The notes under the pieces: generated by a model
Databases searched by the model: none
Told to the model about the DNA's origin: nothing
Seen by the model: only the letters and a program-made list of their open reading frames with translations
Shown: piece by piece, positions 59,665 to 64,000 of the stretch
Position numbering within the stretch: the first letter of the stretch is position 1
Layout: every line of letters starts with the position of its first letter
From: JBHJHP01 sp042219855
GTDB taxonomy: Bacteria > Bacteroidota > Bacteroidia > Bacteroidales > UBA5342
DNA length: 64,000 bases
Direction: 5' to 3'
Assembly (NCBI RefSeq): GCF_042219855.1
Contig: NZ_JBHJHP010000001.1
Location: 1 to 64,000, forward strand
Made by a program: the position numbers and the translations under genes

Positions 59665-62643
59665 GTGCAATATCAGTTTATCATAACAATTACCGAGCAT
59701 CGCTACCTGGGGTGGATTGTCGTTCCTACACTGGTTAAAAGGACGAATGAATCATTTATCACCTTTCATGAACAGGCATCTACATTTCATTTTGGAAAGG
59801 ATGGATATGAGTTTGAAGCGCATGAAAAGCAGATAATTAAGTATTTCGAGAAGTTTTCGGAACATAATCTGGCTGCGCTGTTCAGTAAAACTAAAACAGT
59901 TAATGAGTTTTTCAGTCAGCTTACACTTGACCGGTTTGAGGAAAGAATCCGGCCGTTTATAGAGGAGTGGGCCGGAAAAATGCTGCTTTTAATTGTGGAG
60001 TACGAAATCCCGGTTTTTATCCGTAAACCCAACTATAACAATCTGTACGATGCCGATCAGTTAAAGATGGCCGGATCAGATTCAAAAACCATCTTTAATT
60101 TTAATGACGAAAAAACAGCCATTCATTACAGCCTTTCAATCCGGCACAGGGGAGAGGATATCAAATTACTGAATAAAAGTCTGCTCATCTTGAGTAATTC
60201 ACCGGCCTGGGTAGTCATAGGCCATTCACTTTTCAATTTTAATGATGTGGATGCCAAAAAGCTGCAACCCTTTACAAAGAAAAGGCATATCGAAATTCCG
60301 GGATCAGCCAGAAATAAATACATGGAGACCTTTGTGCTCAATGCGATTAAAAACAACACAGTATTGACAAAGGGGTTTTCTATTATTGATAAGGAACCGG
60401 AACATTCAGCACATTTATTTCTGGAAGAGGACCTGGAAGGGCAACCTGTTCTGAGTCTCAAATTTAAATATGGTAACCGCTATTTTATTCGTAGTGGTAA
60501 AAAAGCTGTTGATGTAAGTTTTTATAAAGAAAATGATACTTATATATTTCAACGCTTTAACCGCAGATGGATTTGGGAAGAGCAGCTGGAACAGAAACTG
60601 ACCGAAACCGGCTTAAAGAAGAAGCAGAATGCATTTTTCAGGCCGGAAGGATTTACGGATAATACATCGGTTAATCTTTATGTCCTGGTCAACTGGATCA
60701 ACCAAAACACAAAAAAGCTGAATGAACTGGGTTTTGAAATAGATCAGAGTCATTATAAAACAAACTACTATACCGGACATATTGATTTGTCAATGGATAT
60801 GTCGGATACCATAGACTGGTTTGAACTATATGGTACGGTAAAGCTCGGGGACTACAAAATTCCGTTTATCAGGTTTAAAAAGCATATACTAACCGGAACA
60901 CGTGAATATCAGCTGCCTGATGGTGAGGTGGTTGTATTGCCTTTGGAATGGTTCACCCGTTACCAGGAGATCTTTAAGTTCAGTAAGGAAAAAGATGAAA
61001 AAATAGTCCTGGATAAAATCCATTTTAATCTGCTTCAGAACCGTGATGTAAGGCAGGTAGATCGTGAAGTGCTGGAAGATGTGTATTCGCACAGACCTGA
61101 TATCAATATACCTGTTCCCGAAAGTTTGAATGCTACCCTCAGAACTTATCAGAAAGAAGGGTATTCATGGTTAATGCATTTACGTAAAAATGAATTCGGG
61201 GGATGTCTGGCAGATGATATGGGGCTGGGAAAAACGCTTCAGGCCTTAACGGTGTTGCAGTATATTTATGAGGGGAGTTTCGGAACAAGAAAGCGCAAAA
61301 CAGTCAACCGTATCATTGATGATACAAAACCAAAAGAACAGCTGAATCTTTTTGACCAAAAGTTAAGTGATGAACCGGAAACTGAGGCCGAAGCACATCG
61401 GTTGCCGGCCAGCATTATTGTAATGCCTAAGTCCTTGTTGCATAACTGGCAGAACGAGATAAAGAAATTCTGCCCCGGGATGCTGGTGTACACGTATACA
61501 GGAAATAAACGCCTGCGTTCTATGGATATCTGGAAAATATTCAGGCATTTTAATGTTATTCTGACCTCTTACGGCGTGGTTCGGAATGACCTCGCATTTT
61601 TGAAAACCTATCAATATCATTATCTGATTCTGGATGAAAGCCATTTTATTAAAAATCCGTCATCTAAAATCTACCGGGCTGTCAATCAGCTGGAAGCAAA
61701 ACACCGGCTTGCCATAACCGGAACACCCATAGAAAACTCACTGCAGGATCTTTGGGCGCAGTTCAATTTCATCAATCCCGGCTTACTTGGGTCTCAGAAT
61801 TATTTTAAAAACCACTTTGTTATTCCCATTACTAAAAACAAGGATGAGAAGCGTGAAGAACGTCTGCAGAAGATTATTCAACCTTTCATCCTTAGAAGGA
61901 CCAAGCATCAGGTGGCCAAGGATTTACCTCCTTTACATGAACAGGTCTTATATTGTGCAATGACGGATGACCAGAAGCAATTGTACGAAAAGGAAAAATC
62001 AGGAATACGCAATAATCTGCTGCAAAATATTGAACAGGCAGGTGTGGATAAAACGCGACTTCTGGCACTTCAGGGTTTAATGCGTCTGCGCTTAATGGCA
62101 AATCATCCGGTTCTGGTTAATAAGGATTATGAAGGTGATTCTGGTAAGTATGACCGGATCAAACGCAACCTGAAAAACCTGAAAGCTGAGAAACATAAGG
62201 TGCTGGTGTTTTCTTCATTTGTTAAACATTTAAAGATACTTGAAAAATACTTTCAGAAGAAAGACTGGAAATACAGTATGCTTACCGGCGCAACGGAAAA
62301 CAGGGAACAGGTGATTGATGCATTTATGAACGATCCGGATAATCATGTGTTTCTGATCAGTCTGAAAGCAGGTGGTGTCGGATTGAACCTCACCGAAGCT
62401 GATTACGTATTTATTATTGATCCGTGGTGGAATCCGGCTGCCGAGATGCAGGCTGTTAACCGGGCTCATCGTATTGGGCAGGATAAGCACGTAATGGTTT
62501 ACCGCTTTATTACAAGCGACTCCATTGAAGAAAAAATAAGCAAATTGCAGGAAAAGAAAAGTGAGCTGGCCAGTACATTTATCAATACCAATAATCCTTT
62601 TCAAAACCTCTCTCAGAAAGAAATTGATGAGTTGTTTAAATAG
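59665..62643 (+). CDS. SNF2 family DEAD/DEAH-box helicase
   Basis: A 992-residue Swi2/Snf2 ATPase of the bacterial RapA/HepA-like kind. The N-terminal 470 residues are unlike any domain I recognise. The ATPase begins at about 495: motif I DDMGLGKTLQAL (about 516), motif II LDESHFIK (DESH at about 657), motif III ITGTPIENSLQDLW, and motifs V-VI LKAGGVGLNLTEADYVFIID and QAVNRAHRIGQ. No zinc-finger SWIM motif is evident. It uses a GTG start. Such enzymes move on double-stranded DNA and remodel RNA polymerase or repair complexes. It is alone, with no adjacent methylase or defence gene. Confidence 0.92.
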   Translation: MQYQFIITITEHRYLGWIVVPTLVKRTNESFITFHEQASTFHFGKDGYEFEAHEKQIIKYFEKFSEHNLAALFSKTKTVNEFFSQLTLDRFEERIRPFIEEWAGKMLLLIVEYEIPVFIRKPNYNNLYDADQLKMAGSDSKTIFNFNDEKTAIHYSLSIRHRGEDIKLLNKSLLILSNSPAWVVIGHSLFNFNDVDAKKLQPFTKKRHIEIPGSARNKYMETFVLNAIKNNTVLTKGFSIIDKEPEHSAHLFLEEDLEGQPVLSLKFKYGNRYFIRSGKKAVDVSFYKENDTYIFQRFNRRWIWEEQLEQKLTETGLKKKQNAFFRPEGFTDNTSVNLYVLVNWINQNTKKLNELGFEIDQSHYKTNYYTGHIDLSMDMSDTIDWFELYGTVKLGDYKIPFIRFKKHILTGTREYQLPDGEVVVLPLEWFTRYQEIFKFSKEKDEKIVLDKIHFNLLQNRDVRQVDREVLEDVYSHRPDINIPVPESLNATLRTYQKEGYSWLMHLRKNEFGGCLADDMGLGKTLQALTVLQYIYEGSFGTRKRKTVNRIIDDTKPKEQLNLFDQKLSDEPETEAEAHRLPASIIVMPKSLLHNWQNEIKKFCPGMLVYTYTGNKRLRSMDIWKIFRHFNVILTSYGVVRNDLAFLKTYQYHYLILDESHFIKNPSSKIYRAVNQLEAKHRLAITGTPIENSLQDLWAQFNFINPGLLGSQNYFKNHFVIPITKNKDEKREERLQKIIQPFILRRTKHQVAKDLPPLHEQVLYCAMTDDQKQLYEKEKSGIRNNLLQNIEQAGVDKTRLLALQGLMRLRLMANHPVLVNKDYEGDSGKYDRIKRNLKNLKAEKHKVLVFSSFVKHLKILEKYFQKKDWKYSMLTGATENREQVIDAFMNDPDNHVFLISLKAGGVGLNLTEADYVFIIDPWWNPAAEMQAVNRAHRIGQDKHVMVYRFITSDSIEEKISKLQEKKSELASTFINTNNPFQNLSQKEIDELFK

Positions 62644-62946
62644 TTGGCGGTAGCCTTCAATGTCAGTATACAGTTATAATTTCCAACACATACCTTACAG
62701 GTTCTTCTGCTTTAAATATTAAAATATTTGCAGAAGATGCTGATAATTAAGTTTATACTGTTAAACATTTAAAGAACCGGTATTATAGTTAAGGGGATAC
62801 TTAAGATTTATTAATGTACCGGACTACAATGATTATAAAATCTAAATTATAACTTACAAAGTTAACCAGAAGTCAGGTTAACTATAAAAAGTTTTTAGAT
62901 TCTAATCATTTAGCTATTTTTAAGCTTTGTTACAAGAAACACAATT
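62644..62946. other. AT-rich intergenic region with an 8-bp inverted repeat
   Basis: 303 bases with no gene. It contains AGTTAACC (62860-62867) and GGTTAACT (62876-62883), an inverted repeat with 8-base arms around an 8-base spacer, about 65 bases before the next start. This may be an operator or a leader stem-loop. No good TAnnTTTG element was found. Confidence 0.6.
62860..62883. promoter_or_regulatory. Inverted repeat, candidate operator
   Basis: AGTTAACC-8-GGTTAACT, perfectly symmetric arms. The spacing suits a dimeric regulator. Not followed by a T-tract, so not a terminator. Confidence 0.4.
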
Positions 62947-63654
62947 TTGAATAAAGACAAATATTTCTGCCTGCGTTTTTACATGTTATTACTATGTATG
63001 TTCTCTTTGCTCGCGAACAGCAGTAGTCAATGTAATATACAGATGGTAAATGTTGAGCGACACGGAATATCACCTGAAATTTTCAGTGGAAAGATCTACA
63101 TTCCGGATTTAAATGTAACCAAGGGATCACCATATTTATTTGAAAACGGTTTCCGAAAGGGGATTATTTATATGGGACAGATGGGATTTGAGGATGTACT
63201 TATAAATATTGATATCACCAGGCAGTTGTTAATTATAGAAACTGGTGAAAAATCTTCCTATTCAAAAATCATCATTCCACATCAAAAGGTTGATAGTTTT
63301 TTTGTGGATGGAACAAAATTTATCTGGTCCGATAAAATCGAGAATGGCAGAGGATATTTAAAAAGGGTCAGTACAGGAAAATTGAGTTTATATATTATCA
63401 CAAAAAACAGAAGAGTTATCGATCAGCAACAGCAATCATTTAAATATACAAAAAAGCAGAATGGTTGGTATCTACAAAAGGATGATGCCATTAAAAAAGT
63501 AAACTCCCGTAAAAAAATGATAAAATTTCTCTCTGAACAAAATATGGATGTTCAGAAATCCTATGTAAAAAAACATGTTATCTTATGGAGGTGGTATGAA
63601 AATTCAGCCAAAATCGAACTTGTAAGATATCTTAATTCAATGGATCATAAATGA
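62947..63654 (+). CDS. Exported protein of unknown function upstream of an STN-domain gene
   Basis: A 235-residue protein with a signal peptide (LLLCMFSLLANSSSQ). The mature part is beta-rich in the first 130 residues (GISPEIFSGKIYIPDLNVTKG, LIIETGEKSSYSKIIIP) and basic and helical toward the end (KKMIKFLSEQNMDVQKSYVKKH). No family recognised. The TTG start at 62947 gives a charged N-terminus; the ATG at 62983 is an alternative. Its stop overlaps the next ATG (ATGA), so the two proteins probably work together. Confidence 0.7.
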   Translation: MNKDKYFCLRFYMLLLCMFSLLANSSSQCNIQMVNVERHGISPEIFSGKIYIPDLNVTKGSPYLFENGFRKGIIYMGQMGFEDVLINIDITRQLLIIETGEKSSYSKIIIPHQKVDSFFVDGTKFIWSDKIENGRGYLKRVSTGKLSLYIITKNRRVIDQQQQSFKYTKKQNGWYLQKDDAIKKVNSRKKMIKFLSEQNMDVQKSYVKKHVILWRWYENSAKIELVRYLNSMDHK

Positions 63655-64000
63655 TTAAGTGGGTATACAGCATATTATTTTTTTTATTACTTCCCCAGTT
63701 ATATGCACAAAACGCTGATGCCAGGGTAAGTCTAAGATTACATAATAATTCATTAATTGAAGTATTTACAGATTTAGAAAGTCAAACAGGTTTTAAATTT
63801 GTGTATAGGGATTCAGATTTACCATCCGAAAGGATTACATACAAAAAAGATAGTATTGATTTTGGAGAAGCATTAGAAATCATTTTAACTGCTTATAGTT
63901 TAAATTATACAACACTTGGGAAGTACATTTTTGTATTAAAAGACGTTTTGGTAACTGATGAGTTATCTCTTCTTCATAAAACAGCTGCATCAACGGAATC
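63651..64000 (+). CDS. STN-domain protein, probable TonB-dependent receptor, partial
   Basis: Only the first 116 codons lie in the window. A signal peptide (VYSILFFLLLPQLYAQ) is followed by a Secretin/TonB short N-terminal (STN) domain at about 25-100: LIEVFTDLESQTGFKFVYRD, ITYKKDSIDFGEALEIIL and LNYTTLGKYIFVLK. In Bacteroidota this start is typical of FecA-type TonB-dependent receptors and of SusC proteins under sigma/anti-sigma control; the remainder, including any CarboxypepD_reg-like domain and plug, is beyond the edge. Confidence 0.8.
   Translation, partial: MIKWVYSILFFLLLPQLYAQNADARVSLRLHNNSLIEVFTDLESQTGFKFVYRDSDLPSERITYKKDSIDFGEALEIILTAYSLNYTTLGKYIFVLKDVLVTDELSLLHKTAASTE

Noticed and set aside
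59665..62643. SNF2 helicase as part of a phage-defence island
   Set aside because: No methylase, nuclease, phospholipase D or other defence gene lies next to it, and fabG is the neighbour.

Overview
The window is a stretch of chromosome from a member of the Bacteroidota, most likely a Bacteroidales/Marinilabiliales-type environmental bacterium. The evidence is SusC/RagA-type outer-membrane proteins, two secreted proteases with type IX secretion (T9SS) C-terminal sorting domains, a DUF5606 protein, LytTR two-component genes, promoter elements of the Bacteroidota type (TTTG, about 20 bases, TAnnTTTG), weak Shine-Dalgarno sequences and a moderately AT-rich composition. No rRNA, tRNA, CRISPR array or complete insertion sequence was seen.

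Layout. 1-944 is a tandem array of a 257-bp non-coding unit (three full copies and one truncated), each full copy carrying an intrinsic terminator and a perfect palindrome. 1127-8893 holds a C10 protease, an ECF sigma factor, an NfeD-type membrane protease and a lipoprotein/LytS-type kinase/LytTR regulator operon. 9017-13092 holds pdxJ with a hydrolase, and a porin-glnK-amtB nitrogen operon on the opposite strand. 13511-20035 holds two tandem TonB-type proteins, hflX, a Nudix hydrolase, an acyltransferase and the hpt-adk-obg operon. 20205-27645 has a sigma factor/membrane protein/Spy-like stress module, several envelope proteins, an aminotransferase and an FtsX/LolC-type permease. 27647-38482 is mainly metabolism: CoA pyrophosphatase-type Nudix, two peptide transporters, a DHOD-like protein, an aldehyde dehydrogenase, a PPDK-regulator family protein, a TerB/DnaJ protein and a DUF5606 protein. 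38593-47014 has a T9SS-exported papain-like protease behind coaD, a deacetylase/acetyltransferase pair, an M48 lipoprotein protease and a TlpA-type lipoprotein.

The most unusual region is 47054-58407, entirely on the minus strand. Two SusC-like receptors lack both the usual N-terminal domain and a SusD partner. They are followed by four small paralogous exported proteins with a GIPS(F/V)LWGC motif and a C-terminal hydrophobic hairpin, and then by a five-gene operon with gene overlaps at every junction. That operon encodes a LolA-like protein, a YidD-like protein with a signal peptide, two TPR proteins ending in LPGxGxxYxG membrane segments, and an unknown exported protein. I regard this block as the best candidate for an undescribed envelope system; its unity is inference from gene order and predicted location.

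58625-64000 holds fabG, a SNF2-family helicase, an exported protein of unknown function and the start of a protein with an STN domain, cut by the window edge.
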